From the NCBI GenBank assembly GCA_003508835.1, contig PUFA01000143.1, forward strand, positions 1,798,001-1,862,000: DNA of 64,000 nucleotides. The letters run 5' to 3'. The stretch is from Eonycteris spelaea. Taxonomy: Eukaryota; Chordata; Mammalia; Chiroptera; Pteropodidae. The notes beneath the pieces are model-generated. The model did not search any database, was not told the DNA's origin, and worked only from the letters and a program-made list of their open reading frames with translations. This document shows, piece by piece, positions 37,081 through 49,086 of this stretch (position 1 is its first letter; each line of letters opens with the position of its first letter). Position numbers and translations under genes: made by a program.

Positions 37081-37968
37081 ATAATTTAATCTATTATAAA
37101 CTGCAACAAAGGATGCCACAAAACTATTTTTAATTCAAGTAAACCCCCCACTGTAATGAACTCTATGGGAAACTGAGAATACTTTATTGAACTATAATTG
37201 TTTTAAAATTAATAGTTTGCTTAAAACCACATTTCTAATCTATAGGAGTATTAAACAGAGTTGAGATCAGTTTTCTCTATAGTTTATCAGTAAGTCAAAA
37301 GAAATAAGAAAAAAGAAACAGCATCATAAACCTTTCCCTTTTATAAGCATGGAGTTTTTATTAGCATGGAGTCTTTATTAGCATGGAGTTTTCTCGGACA
37401 GCACAGTTTTGGACTTGGGATTAATAGTTGGCATTTCTGAAATGTTGATGCAATCTAAAAGTATAGCCGTAACTTGAAAGTAATAAATAAATTATAATCT
37501 ACTCAGCTATAGTTCAAGTAAGACTTGTCCATTTTGCCTTTACTTCTGTGCTTAGACCCTCACTCAAGTCAGAGTAATTTGCTACTCATATTTTACGTGG
37601 CTTACTAGCTTCTACTCTCAGGACTTGAACTGGACACTTGGAGGACCGATTTCCTTATATCTGAGTAAAATGCATATTAAAGATATGTTGTACAAGATAC
37701 TAACTACTTTTGTTTCTCAACATAGCTCCTTTTCTCATATGTGCTATTATCTTGCACCTTTTTCAATTCTTACCCTCTGACTTACCATGACTAGACTAGT
37801 CAGACTAGGTAGTCCTATACTAGACTACCACCAGAATCCTTACCGTGGGCTCTGAACATAGGGAGACCATAGAGACCTTCAGCTCTTACCCCATATTTCC
37901 AGGCTCTTCTTGGCCCTCCAGTCCTGTCTTTCTGCTTCTTCTCCATCAACCAGCACACCTATCAGAAA
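37081..37968. other. Unassigned intergenic
   Basis: No element recognised apart from the 17-bp minisatellite at 37346-37393. Confidence 0.5.
37346..37393. repeat. 17-bp tandem repeat, about 2.8 copies
   Basis: Unit AGCATGGAGTTTTTATT at 37346-37362, a copy with one change at 37363-37379, and a partial third copy from 37380. Confidence 0.9.
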
Positions 37969-38350
37969 TGTCCCTATTCCTTCTAAATTCATATGTTAAA
38001 TCTCTAACCCATGATGTGATGGTATTTGGAGATGAAGGCTTTGGAAAGAAAGGTTAAGTTAGGCCATGAGGTTGGGGCTATCACATTGGGATTAGTGGCA
38101 TAAAGAAGAGAAAGAGTGAGAGAGGGAAAGCAATCTCTCTGTTCTCCCACCTGCATGCATGAAGGAAAGGTCATGTGAGTACATAGGGAGAAGATGACTG
38201 TCTACAAGAGTTTTCACCAGTAACCAAAGCAGCTGGAACTTTGATCTTGGAATTCTCAGCCTCCAGAATTTTAAGAAATAAATTTTTGTTGTTTAAGCCA
38301 TCCACGCTATGGTATTTTGTTTATAACAGCCCAGGCACACTAAGATAGCA
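37969..38350 (+). mobile_element. MLT1/MST-type MaLR LTR, full length
   Basis: Begins TGTCCCTATTCC and ends TAAGATAGCA, keeping the TG...CA LTR ends. In between: AAATTCATATGTTAAATCTC, a GATGTGATGGTATTTGGAGA block, AACTTTGATCTTGGAATTCT and the R/U5-type AGAAATAAATTTTTGTTG. No direct 5-bp target duplication is obvious. Confidence 0.85.
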
Positions 38351-38849
38351 GGTGTGCCAATTATATAAACTATCTTCACATATATGTTATATTAAAGCTT
38401 TTTTTCACCATTTGTTCTTCTCTCTTTTAAATAAATATTTTGATGACTATGATTATTAACTCTACAATAGCAAAATGAATTGATTATTTAGTGATATGGA
38501 TGAACTTATTTATAAAAAAATGATTATAAATAAATCACATTTTGAGATTGTCTGAATTTTTAAAACAACCAGGTAATAACAAAAAGTCTTCATATTTTGA
38601 AATACCACCTCTACCCTGAATGCAATAACCACAGAATCTACATCTTCAAGTACCATTGCTTTCATTTGATGGCCAAATAAGATGCCTGGTTTTATCCTGG
38701 TTGATTGAAGGCTAACCAATCTCTTATGAAGATCTATCATTTCAATCTAAATAAAGGGATAAAATTGAAAGACCAGTGTAAGAAATTTTAATGAGAACAC
38801 TTTGTCCCTGGTTCTTAAGTGATTAATATGTAAGTTTACATATTTATCA
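38351..38849. other. Unassigned intergenic
   Basis: AT-rich, no element or exon recognised. The minus-strand frame 38740-38510 has no family resemblance. Confidence 0.5.
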
Positions 38850-38970
38850 CTCCGGAATGTAAGAGAATTCTGAAGAGAGGAATCTTTTTTTCACACATCT
38901 TTATATCTCCACATTTAGCACAGTGTCAGACACATAATACACTTTCAAAATAGGTTGGTTGAATGACAAC
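38850..38970 (+). mobile_element. L2 LINE 3'-terminal fragment
   Basis: L2 3' terminus with an AGCACAGTGTCAGACACATA block and a GGTTGAATGA ending. Confidence 0.6.
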
Positions 38971-39059
38971 ACTTGCATTTTCTTTCGTACTTTGAATATA
39001 ATTTTATTGCACAACCATCATTTCTAACATTCTGTAATTTGTTCATCTATTTACTAAAT

Positions 39060-39995
39060 AAACACTTATTGAGCATATAATATGTTACCAGAATTTTTCT
39101 AGGCATTGAGAATGCATAACAAAATAAAATCTTAGTTGTAATGGAACTTACATTTAAGCAGAAAAATAAACAACTATTAAATATATTAAAAAGCTTAATA
39201 CAGTATCAAGCATTAATAAATACTATGAAGGTAAAGCTGCTAAGGGGTAGAGAATGACAAGTAGATGCTACTTTAGAAAGAGAAGTGATATTTGAACAGG
39301 GATCTAAATGAAATGAAAGAAGAGGCTCCCTGAATAGTCAAATAGAGAACATTCCAGCAGATAGAACAACTGCAAAGACTTTGAGAAATAAATGAGGATG
39401 ATATGTTTGAGGTACAGCAGCTGGAACCAAATGAGCAAGAAGAGTGGGAAAGATTAAGGCCACAATAGTAGATAGATGTCAGAGCACATATGAACTTCTA
39501 GGTCATTTTTAGGACTTGGATTTATTCGAAAGAGGCCATGAGAAGATTTTTGAATCAGAAAGTGAAATGTGATTTACGCTTTTAAAGGAATACCCTGGTT
39601 TTTATGAGAATAGACTGGGTTGGGGGAGATGGGTAGTGGGTGGAAAGAAAGGGAATAAGATCAGTTGAGAAACTATTGCAGTGGTCCATTAGATGTGATG
39701 TTCGCTTTGATCAAGGAGTTTGATGGAGATTGAAAAAATATTTTGCAGATGGACCCAACAGAATTTGCCGGGATAAAAACATATGAGAAAAAAAGGAGAG
39801 GAGCAAGGGATGACCCCAAGGATTGTGACTAACTAAAGTGGGGAATATGGCAGAGGAGAAGATTTTGAGGGGAAAATCATGAGTGCAGTTTTTACCATGT
39901 AAGTGGAAATATTGGGTAAGCAATTGGGAAAAAAGAGCATTCTAGACAAGAATGAGGTCTAAAAGGGGTCATCTGTATATAGTATTTTAGGGGTA
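39060..39995 (-). mobile_element. L2 LINE fragment, about 0.9 kb
   Basis: Antisense L2 in order: CACTTATTGAGCATATAATA, AATGGAACTTACATTTAAGC, GAACATTCCAGCAGATAGAA, AAGTGAAATGTGATTTACGC, TGAGAAACTATTGCAGTGGT, GGATGACCCCAAGGATTGTG. It extends well beyond the usual 3' end, into the ORF part of L2, but no frame survives. Confidence 0.75.
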
Positions 39996-40029
39996 GCCCA
40001 AAATCTAGGTCAAAAAGGTATTTCAAGAA

Positions 40030-41748
40030 TTATTTGTGCCAGACTTCAAAATTACAACTAAATTGCAGAACAACCATGCTTCAGAACCACCTGAAGGCTA
40101 GCTGAACAGAGCTCCTATAACTGAGGACATGAAGAAGAAGCCATGCTGAGACTTGTAGGAGAGACAAAGACTCCAAACAAGCTGGATCCACACCCACATG
40201 TGGCAGTTAAGAATTGGGAGGGATATTTCTGCTGTGGAGGTCCCCACTGAGGAGCTATAGGTCCCAGCACTACACCAGGCTCCCCAGTTCAAAGAAGATA
40301 AGGAGGGATTCAGTCCATGTGATATGGAGGGCTTCTTTACACTCAGGCATCCTCTTAAAAAGCACAAGCACGGACTCACTCAGTCACTCGTAAACATTTG
40401 CCCTAAGCTCCAGATACGGGACAATAGCTCAAAAAGAGTCAGGGACATATGGAGAGAAACTGAATTGCCTGGCTTCAGGGCAAGGGCTGGAGGTGCAGCT
40501 CTCTCTAGGACTAAAGTACCCACAGATACCACTGTTCCATTGTAAAGCCCTCCCTCCACACAGCCTGCAGGTGCTGTTGAGTGTCACATATAAGTCTATA
40601 TCAGCTTGGCTTACACCCTGGAGATTTCCTGTGACCCCACCCCACCCAACTCGTGTACCACCTGAAAACCCTTTCGGTGGCTATTTCTCATAAGCAGCTA
40701 GCCTCAGCCTGTATTATGGAGTTCCCTAAAACCTCTCAAAGGTCGACAAACCCCAAATAACCAGCAGCTGGCTTGGGCATGCACTGTACCATTGCTAAGT
40801 AGCCCCAAGCCCAACACTAGAGGCAACCAGCTTTGGTTCACAGCATAACCCTTCCAGGTGCCCAGCACAAGAAACTATCAGCAACAGATCACTTTGTGGT
40901 TCCTACCAAGTGGATTCAGGCCAGACACAGGCAGTAGACACAGACATAGTAGCCTATACTAGAGCCCCTCCCAAGAGCCACAGAACTAACATACCTGGTA
41001 GTCAGCTTCAGTCTACACCAGAGCACCACCTAATGAATGCCACAAATGACACACCCAAATAATAGATGCAGCAGGCAACAGAGCGTCACTCAAGCGAATC
41101 CCACTCCATAGATCTGCCCTCGTACAACAGCTTATCTGCTGTAGTCACAGCCAGTCCTCACAGCCAGCCAATCAGCCTGAAAGTTAATCCCTCCCACGAC
41201 ATGCCAATAGCAATCAAGGCTTAACTACAATAAGAGGATATACACAAACCACACAAGGGACACCCCTGGAGCACCAAGCTCAGGTGAACAAGGAGAATGT
41301 GCCACTGGGTCCCACAGAACACCTACCACATAAAGCCATCCTGCCAAGACTAGAAGATGTAACAGATCTACTTCATACATAGGAAAAAAAAAAAAAAAAA
41401 ACCACAGGGAATCAGCCAAAATGAGAGGCAAAGAAACTTGTCCCAAATGAAGGAAAAAAAAAAAAAAAAAAAAAAACAGAACAAAACTCCAGAGAAGCAA
41501 CTAAACAAAATTGAGGCAAGCAATCTACCAATTACAGAGTTCAAAATACTGCTTATAATCATGCTCAGCGGACTTGCCTTTCAGGAAGAATAAAAAACTC
41601 AGAATTAAGAGGTACAAATTGGTAGTTATGAAATAGTCATAGGGATATAGAGTATAGCATAGAGAATATAGTCATTAGTATTGTAATAACTATGTATGCT
41701 ATCAGATGGTTACTGGATTTATTGGAGTGATCATTTCATGAGTTACTA
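40030..41748 (+). mobile_element. L1 5'UTR and ORF1 start joined to L1 3'UTR
   Basis: About 1.5 kb of GC-richer L1 5'UTR, the reverse complement in type of those at 9060-10495 and 60480-62040, leads to an ORF1 start at about 41510 where the initiator ATG has become ATT (then EASNLPITEF). About 20 codons later, near 41596, the sequence passes directly into L1 3'UTR text (GTACAAATTGGTAGTTATGA) and ends at about 41748 with no A tail. The whole of ORF2 and most of ORF1 are missing. Two A runs (about 41383-41400, 41454-41476) lie just before ORF1. Internal deletion is the simplest reading. Confidence 0.75.
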
Positions 41749-41930
41749 ATTGAAATCCATCAACTTCATGGAGGCAAAGACTCTGAGTCTTAATAAATAG
41801 TTGTTGAAATACCTTTTTATTATAGGAGAAATATCTCGTCTGCTTTAGTAGAACTTACACCCATCAGAAGAGTGCTTCGAACATAGCAGACACTCAATAA
41901 ATATCTTTGAATAAATGGAGCCAATGCCAA
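41749..41930 (+). mobile_element. L2 LINE 3' end
   Basis: Includes CATGGAGGCAAAGACTCTGA and CAGACACTCAATAAATATCT, the standard L2 3' terminus, with an insertion or duplication of the AATAAATAGTTGTTGAA part in between. Confidence 0.65.
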
Positions 41931-42099
41931 AAAGTACAATGTGAGTGAGAAAGAGAGCTTTTTTCTCAACTAGGGTTAGCTGTCAATGATGGTCTTTTTC
42001 TTTTATTCTGCTAGTGAAAAATATAAGAAAACTGTGAGAAAAGCACAAAGAGAGCTAGGTGACAATAAAGAACAAATATAAAAAAATGAAATAATCAGG

Positions 42100-42445
42100 G
42101 TGGCTCCATAATGTAGTGGTTATCACATCTGCTTTACACTCAGAAGGTCCTAGGTTCGTGCCCTAGGTGGAGCCATGGACCATACCTAGGGTGCACCAGG
42201 CCCCCTGGGGGATGCCAGGCCCTCCCCTCACACCAAGTGAGCCAGGCCCTCCAAATGTGCTACTGGGGGCACCAGGCCCTGGGTGTGCACACAGAGCACA
42301 TGGGAGGAGATGCCCTGCCTTCAAAGATCCAGTTCTTAAAAGGGAGAGGGCAACATCCTTAGGTCAGAGGTGGAAGTGGCAGGGAGATTAGAGAGAGGGG
42401 CAGAGCAGGGTGGGGGTGGGGGGAGAAAAAGAAAAAAGAATAAAA
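42100..42445 (+). mobile_element. tRNA-Val-derived SINE-like element
   Basis: A tRNA-Val-like head (42102-42175) is followed by a GC-rich body with several CCAGGCCC motifs (about 42190-42295), a purine-rich part, and an A-rich end (GAAAAAGAAAAAAGAATAAA). Head, unrelated body and A-rich tail is the plan of a tRNA-derived SINE. I do not recognise the family, and I see no second copy in the window. The plus-strand frame at 42167-42391 is an artefact of the GC-rich body. A tRNA pseudogene beside unrelated GC-rich DNA is the alternative. Confidence 0.55.
42102..42175 (+). tRNA. tRNA-Val(TAC)-like pseudogene or SINE head
   Basis: The acceptor stem GGCTCCA/TGGAGCC pairs in all 7 positions, and the T stem CTAGG/CCTAG around loop TTCGTGC pairs fully. 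The anticodon loop TTTACAC gives anticodon TAC (Val). Deviations: one anticodon-stem mismatch and one extra G (42167) between the T arm and acceptor stem. A-box-like (TGTAGTGGTTA) and B-box-like (GGTTCGTGCCC) promoter elements are visible, but there is no T-run terminator soon after. Probably not a functional tRNA gene. Confidence 0.6.
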
Positions 42446-42514
42446 TTATCTAGCAAGAGGAAAAGTGTGCAGAAAATTTAGGAAGGAGACTAAACTTTAT
42501 TGTTATAAGTATAC

Positions 42515-42720
42515 CTACAGTATTCCAGACACAGCATTAGCTCCATAAAAACATATTATTTTTAATTCTCTTGTTTGTGAGATAGATCTGGCAGGTCTCA
42601 TTTTACAAAGAAAGAAATAGACTCAGAAATTTAACTAATTAAAGTAAGGTCACAAAGTTAACAAGTAGAGTCTATCTGACCAGCAAACTGTTTAAACCAG
42701 ACTTGGAGACTGCTCTCTGT
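42515..42720 (-). mobile_element. MIR SINE
   Basis: Antisense MIR: CCAGACACAGCATTAGCTCC, CATTTTACAAAGAAAGAAAT, AAAGTAAGGTCACAAAGTTA in the right order and spacing. Confidence 0.65.
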
Positions 42721-42769
42721 AGACAAGTTTTGTTCTTATTAAAAGCATTTTTACCCCCCACAATCTTTT

Positions 42770-42815
42770 GCACTAGATAAGCATGTAATAAATATTTGTT
42801 AAATGAATCAAAGAT
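42770..42815 (+). mobile_element. L2 3'-terminal scrap
   Basis: GCATGTAATAAATATTTGTT and AAATGAAT match the last bases of L2; very short. Confidence 0.45.
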
Positions 42816-42883
42816 CCCTTTACAGAAATGTTTTAAAAGTAGACTGAAATAAATAAATAAAACACAATTGTGCATTTAGTTAG

Positions 42884-42973
42884 AATGAATGACTGACTGA
42901 CTGACTGACTGAATGAATAAATAAATAAATAAATAAATAAATAAGCGAACAAATAAATAAATAAATAAATAAA
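42884..42973. repeat. Compound (GACT)n-(AATA)n microsatellite
   Basis: GACT units change to GAAT and then AATA/AAAT units, with one interruption (GCGAACAA). A related AAATAAATAAATAA tract lies just upstream at about 42848. Confidence 0.95.
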
Positions 42974-44140
42974 GGCAGATAGACACCCATCTGTGATTTT
43001 TAGTTGTTAGTTTTTAAAACCAAAATATACTAAGTAGGACAAAAATATTATCTGCCAAAAGATTAATGAAAGATGTGATCTAATCATCTTTTGTATCATT
43101 AGGCCAACCTAAACAAAAAGGTATTTTAGGCTTTGTAGAGTGGTTTTTATGCGTTCAGAATTACAAATGGCCTAATTTTTCCTATATCTCCATAATTTAC
43201 AGAATAATTATTGATGAGTACAAAACACACAGTCTCTGGAGACATGATTTGTGTGAGTGCTTAGCTTTTCAAAGCTTAAATCTCTATAGTCATTATTAAA
43301 AATGAATTGATAGTAAATGTGGTATAATTAGTCCACCTATTCTATTTGCACATGAAATTTTCATGCTAAATATCCCCTTTATTTAGGAGAGAATACAAAT
43401 GTATTACAATGATGCAATAAAAAATAAATTGGAGCTTGTAGTTTCCCTGCAATATTCCTTTTTTTAATTCACTCAGACTTTTCATATATCATACAACTTT
43501 AAAATATTTCTCAATTTTTACCTGAAAATTACAGGTGCAAAGACATTTGGATAATAATCTGAATCCCCTCGAAGGTATGTGCACTAATGCTGCGGTGTTT
43601 GCCTTTAGGCTACACATACAAGGCCCCTTACCAGAGGGTTTCCTACCTTGCTTGGACAATGGGAGGAACTGGTAGGAGGATGGAAGGAAGAAAGAAGCCA
43701 AACTGTATCACCCCATACCTCTCTACCCATGTGATCTCAGTTCTATAGTAGTCCTTGCCCCTTCTTTGTGCCTCTAGCTGTCTACAGAAGACACCTGCCA
43801 GATGATCTTGACCCCTAACCTCTGATAACATCATCTCCCTTTGTGCTCCAATCTAGGGGTAATAGTGACTCCTGGCTGTTGTTAATCTCTGGGATACCTC
43901 ACTATCATCAACTGTTATCTTCACAGCCCTTCCATTTCTTGTAAAATCAACTCCTGTACTAAATTTCCTCTGTTCTAAATATTTAAAGCAATTATTGTTT
44001 TTCTGATTAGAACCAATCATATGCTTACTCCTTAAAGGAAGGGACCTAGTCTTGTTTAATGCTATATCCTAGTACCTAAGAGGGTACCAGATATATATGA
44101 AGTAATCAGTGAAAATATGTTGAGCATATACATCCTCCGG
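42974..44140. other. Unassigned intergenic
   Basis: No exon recognised. The part from about 43700 to 44130 ends with text reminiscent of an L2 or MIR terminus (AAGGGACCTAGTCTTG) and may be an old repeat. Frames here carry no domains. Confidence 0.4.
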
Positions 44141-44144
44141 CCTG

Positions 44145-44345
44145 GTAGTTTTCAAACTTTATGGAGTGTCAGAAGTAACTGGAGGGCTTGTTATAACACA
44201 GATTGCTACCCCTCACATTCCCCTTTTCCCAAATTTCTGATTTAATAGGACTAGAATAAGACCTCAAAATTTGCAATTCTAATACATTCCTAGGTGATGC
44301 TGACGCTGCTAGTTCAGGGACCACATTTTGAAAGAACTTCTGCTT
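44145..44345 (+). mobile_element. MER5A-type hAT-Charlie fossil
   Basis: Landmarks of MER5A: TAGTTTTCAAACTTTATGGA, GGAGGGCTTGTTATAACACA, TTTCTGATTTAATAGGACTA, CTAGGTGATGCTGACGCTGC, GGGACCACATTTTGAAAGAA. The ends are imperfect inverted repeats, as in this non-autonomous DNA transposon. The minus-strand frame 44375-44169 is spurious. Confidence 0.85.
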
Positions 44346-44884
44346 TAGGCCATGAGCCTCCCTGCATACAATCAATCCTGAATATCCATACTGGAATAAA
44401 CATCTACATCAATGAGCACTAAAATTTCATATTTTAAATATTTAAAGGTAATCTGGCATCCATCTTCAATTATTGTAATCACATTGATAAAAATTGTGTG
44501 ATTATAATATTTACTATGAAAGCAAGAAAATTATAAATTTTTAAGTATTTACCAAGAATGGTTTTACAAGTCAATTAAATCTTTTTAAAATTTTTGCTTT
44601 AATATTTTTTATTTACTCTTTTTTTAAATCTAATTTTGAAGAAAGGTCAACTTTCATAAAATTGATCAAGTTGAAGACTCTTGTTCTTTTATTCTCTACA
44701 AAGAGCATGAGGAAAATAAATTCTACAAAATAATACTTAAAAATTCATTAGATCTTTTTTAAAGAAAATATCACCAACTAAGAAAGGACTGTCTTTTACA
44801 TATTAACATATATTAATTTAATTACTCAAATTTCTTTGCCATGATATAATAAATCTCAAATTAATAAAAATGGATAGTTATTAC
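44346..44884. other. AT-rich, nothing recognised
   Basis: Low-complexity AT-rich sequence without identifiable gene or repeat family. Confidence 0.5.
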
Positions 44885-45020
44885 TATGCTCCATTAGGAT
44901 GAATGTAAACTCTGTAAGAGTAAGGTCCATCTGTGTTGTTCTATAGTACGTGCCTCAACACCCAGCACAGTGCTTAGTATGTAATAGCCATTCAGTATTT
45001 ATTGGTTGAATAAAACAAAA
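44885..45020 (+). mobile_element. L2 LINE 3' end
   Basis: GAATGTAAACTCTGTAAGAG, CACCCAGCACAGTGCTTAGT and TCAGTATTTATTGGTTGAAT are L2 3' landmarks in order. Confidence 0.75.
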
Positions 45021-45459
45021 AGGTAAATGAATTAATTACTGAATCATTCTAAACTGGCTTGGTTTTTGCCATAGTTTATTTTTTTTTTAATTTTGTTGTA
45101 ATAAATTCTCTTAACTTACATATTTTCCTCTGCCTGCAATACAGCCATGTATTTTCAGGAAACTCCCTCTAACAAGGATGGAATAAGTTGGCAAGGCTTT
45201 AACTAACAAGCATTATGATAACATAAAGCTATTAGACTCAACTCTCTCTGATGGCTTGGAAAAGAACACATTTGTATTTTTCCCTGGACTTGATTAAGAC
45301 AAAATCTAGGATACACTTTAATTCCTTTCCTTCACCCTCTTTAATCCATTAGCAAACTCTATGAGTTTTATTTTTTTTAATTATCTTAAATAGGTTATAT
45401 CTTACAACCTGTACTATACCCACACTCACCCAAAGCCACCATCTTCTTTGACCTAAACT
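45021..45459. other. Unassigned intergenic
   Basis: Nothing recognised apart from short T runs. Confidence 0.5.
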
Positions 45460-46475
45460 ATAGTGATGTCATCTTTCCTCCCAATTTTGTCCCTTGAGGT
45501 TTTTTTCTCCACATGCTTACTGAGGTGATCTTAAAAAAAAAAATAATTAATAATAATAATAATCATGCTACTCAGAACTCTCTAATGTCTTATAATATTT
45601 TTAGAACAAAATCAAAATCCTTATACTAATTGATCATTCGGTTGCCTATGCATAGATGCCTTCTCTCCTTCATCAAGGTTCAACTTCCTAGAACTCACCA
45701 AGAGCATTCCTAGCCACTTCAGTCATCTCAGTGCCTTTGCCCTGGTTGTTTTCTCTACCTGCAATAATCTTTCTCAGGTCTTTTTTTGTTTTGTTTTGTT
45801 TTTTGCTTATATATTTTTTTCACATTATTCGGATCTCTGCTCAAGGTTCACCTCTACCAAAGGTCTTCTTCAGTACCCTACCTAAAATAATGTTCCCTTT
45901 CCTCCTCTGAGTCACTTTGACTTTTTTATAAATAGATCTATCTGAAATTACATATTTATTTATCAGTGTACTTCTATATAATTTTTGCCCACAGTAGAAT
46001 GTAAACTTCATGAGGACACAGCTTTAGTCTCACTTTTTTTCCAGTTTTATTGAGATATAATTGACATACAGCACTGTATAAGTTTAAAGAGTTCAAGGTG
46101 TACAGCAACGATTTGACCTACTTATATTGCAAAATTATTATGACAATGAGTTCAGTTAACATCCATTATCTCATATAAATCTCATATAAATACCAAAAAA
46201 AAAAAAGAAAAAAATTTTCCTTTGGATGAGCTCTCTTAAGATCTATCACAACAACTTTTAAACATAGCAATGTTAACTATCACCATCATGTTGTAAATTA
46301 CATGAAATTTTACCTTTCAATCACCTTTATCTAATTCCCTCTCTCTCCCTTCCACCTCTGGTAACCACAAATCTGATGTATTTTTTTCTCTTTTGTCCAT
46401 TGCTGTATCCCAGTGTCTTGAATAATACCTAGCAAAGGGCAAGTTCCCTATAAACATCTGCTGAATGAATAAAAT
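45460..46475 (+). mobile_element. L2 LINE, split by an L1 insertion
   Basis: L2 sequence runs from about 45460 to 46033 (AGTGCCTTTGCCCTGGTTGT, GGATCTCTGCTCAAGGTTCA, GAATGTAAACTTCATGAGGA) and resumes at about 46393-46475 (CATTGCTGTATCCCAGTGTC, ending GCTGAATGAATAAA). An (AAT)n tract sits near 45540-45560. No coding frame remains. Confidence 0.8.
46034..46392 (-). mobile_element. L1 3' end inserted into L2
   Basis: Antisense L1 3'UTR: TTTTATTGAGATATAATTGA, ACAATGAGTTCAGTTAACAT, ending at CACCTCTGGTAACCACAAAT. An A-rich run lies at about 46195-46217. It interrupts the L2 just before that element's terminal block, so it is younger. Confidence 0.8.
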
Positions 46476-46779
46476 ATCAAATGCAAATTGTGCCTAAATT
46501 CGACTTGAAAGGAGAAAAAATTTGCTTTACCATCTACCTTTTTCTCACCCTAAATCCCCTCCCAGTGGATTTCTGCCCACTCTTACACATATGCCCGTGC
46601 CTACACCCTCAAAGAAGTAGTGTGCTGCTGTTTTTCTTATATCTCCATCATGAAAACATATAGTTCTATTATGCATTCATATTGAAATATAAATGACTGG
46701 GAATAACTTCCAGAGTAATGGCTTTCAAACTTGCTCACAATTTATCGATATTAAATAAAGAAGAGTAAACTCTTAAAAT

Positions 46780-47250
46780 CTAGCACCTTAATCATTGTAG
46801 CATTATTTGTAATTGCAAAATATTGGAAATAATCTAAATGCCCATATATAGTACACTGGTTGAATAAATCATGGAATATCATGTAGCTATTTTAAAATAA
46901 GAAAATGAGGAGAATCTATGTGAATTGACTTGGAGTGATTTCTAGTATATATTATTTTAAAAAAATAAATACAAAAGAATATGTAGAGTATGCTATCTTT
47001 TGTGTAAGGAAGAAGGGAAAAAAAAAATGTACCCATGTATCTGAGTTTTTCTTTTGTAAACAAAATACAGGAAGAATAAATCAGAAACTAATGAAACTGA
47101 TTTTCAGAAGGTTTTTAGGAATGGGATGAAAAGGTAGTGAAGGGAGCAATGGTTTTTGGAGTATACATTTTGTGTTTTGACTTTTGGAATTATGATAATG
47201 TCTTCCCTATTTAAATTCTGAAATAAAATCAACAAGGATGGAAGGAATAA
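46780..47250 (+). mobile_element. Old L1M 3' end
   Basis: Plus strand: TAGCATTATTTGTAATTGCA, AATGCCCATATATAGTACAC, TGAATAAATCATGGAATATC, ending near an AATAAAATCAA. Non-coding. Confidence 0.7.
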
Positions 47251-47949
47251 TGTCAAGCTGTACACAAATAGAAACAAAAGGACCTAAATATTTTACAAAG
47301 AAATAACATAACCACTTCAAAGGAGTTAAACAAACTGAACCAAGTAGCTTTTGAACACAGTACTTTAATTATAAATCTCCATTATAAACATCAAAAAATA
47401 TCTCAAACAAATCTTAAACTCTACTTAGAAATTTTGTTTTTTTGTTTCCATACCAGTATGGGTATAGTAAACCTGAAACTATATTTAGTGTGTATTATAG
47501 GATTAACCAAATGAATAAGTATGTTAATATTCTTGAGAGAGAGGATTCTCACTGTAAGAGAACAAATATACAAATATGTAATGGTGGAAAACAAGGAAGA
47601 AGCCTTAGGAGTTAATTTGGAATTTGAATTATCATTAACTTTTGATTTTATACCACATACACCATATGCACACACATGTATAATGTGTGTTCCAAAAATC
47701 TTAGTACATTATACTTATTTGTGTATATACATATCTATCTATATATATATGTATGTGTGTGTGTATACACACATATATTTGTGCTTCATATGCAATTTCT
47801 TATTTTCCTCAAATCTGTCTGCTGAAAGGCCTAGAAGAAATGATACCTTAGTAGCAATGAAAATAGCCAAGGCTAATATCTTGGTTTGTAAATGTCATTC
47901 TTCACTAAAAGGAACCAGGGCTCCTTTAAAAAATAGATGATTCCAGAAT
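47251..47949. other. Unassigned, with TA/TG microsatellite
   Basis: A compound TATC/TA/TG/CA tract lies at about 47723-47780. The 139-codon plus-strand frame (47521-47940) runs through this tract and has no protein signature, so I do not treat it as a gene. Confidence 0.5.
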
Positions 47950-49055
47950 TAGGGCAGAAAATACAAGATTAGCCCCCAAAATCTTGTTATTCCAAAATGT
48001 GCAGAATTGATCCAAAGAAAAATGGGGCATATCAAAACAATATTAGAGTCAATTTTAAGGAATGCTTACTGGCCAACTGGGACAATTTTAGATGGAATAA
48101 ATAATTACAATAACAGATTGTAACCATCAAATAAAGTAAGAATTCATTAGTTTATACTGATAATAAATAAAGAAAAAGGGAAAGGTCTTCCTTACAATAG
48201 AATGACAAATAATAAATGCAAAAAAAAAAAAAGAATGTGAGAATTTTAACAATTACCATTTGCAACCATCAAAATAATAATTTACTAAGGCAAGAATCAT
48301 CAATGGATTATAAAACAATAGGATGAAAGTTTGAAGAAGAACTAGATATTATAAAGTTTTAAAGTATCCCTCTATAGGTTACTTCTTAGTTACAAAGAGA
48401 AAAATGATAATTTCATAGAAGAGAAACCTGGAAGATAGCACTTTAGGTAATTGATCAAAACATTGTTGATAATAGGACAAACTGCCATTGTATGCCTCTT
48501 AGTGTGATACATGAAGAATGTCATAATATCATGTATGAGGTATTTCTCCAAAAGTGTATAATCTGAATCTAATGATGAAGACATATTAGACAAACCCAAA
48601 CTAAAGGACATTCTATGTTGATGACTTATCTATATTCCTCCAATGGTCACAAAAGATAAAGAAAGGCTGAGAAACTATTTCAGGACTACTTTTTGTGTCC
48701 TGAATAAAAAGACATAACTAAACGCTGGATCACATGTTAGACTGTAGAGAAGAAATTAAAAGAACATTTTTGGGAACAGTTGGTAAAACTTAAATATAGA
48801 GAGTATGTTAAATAAGACTATTGCATCAATGTTAAATTTCATGAGGCTGACCATAATTCTGTGGTTATATAATACAATGGCCTTTTACTGAAGCAATTCT
48901 AACTAAAGCATTTATGTGTAAATGGAGTGGACAAAGTACATCCAATGGTTCTGGCAAAAAAATAATAAATAGGCAATGGACAGATAGTTAACCAGATAGA
49001 TAGATTAGATAGCTAGATAAATAATATATAGATAAATAATGATGATATGATAGAT

Positions 49056-49086
<31 letters not shown>

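Noticed and set aside
42102..42175. Functional tRNA-Val gene
   Set aside because: Extra base next to the acceptor stem, an anticodon-stem mismatch, no nearby T-run terminator and a SINE-like body and tail downstream argue against a working gene.
47521..47940. 139-codon plus-strand frame
   Set aside because: It spans a TA/TG microsatellite, which supplies the Tyr/Ile/Val-rich centre. No domain, no splice context, no recognisable homology.
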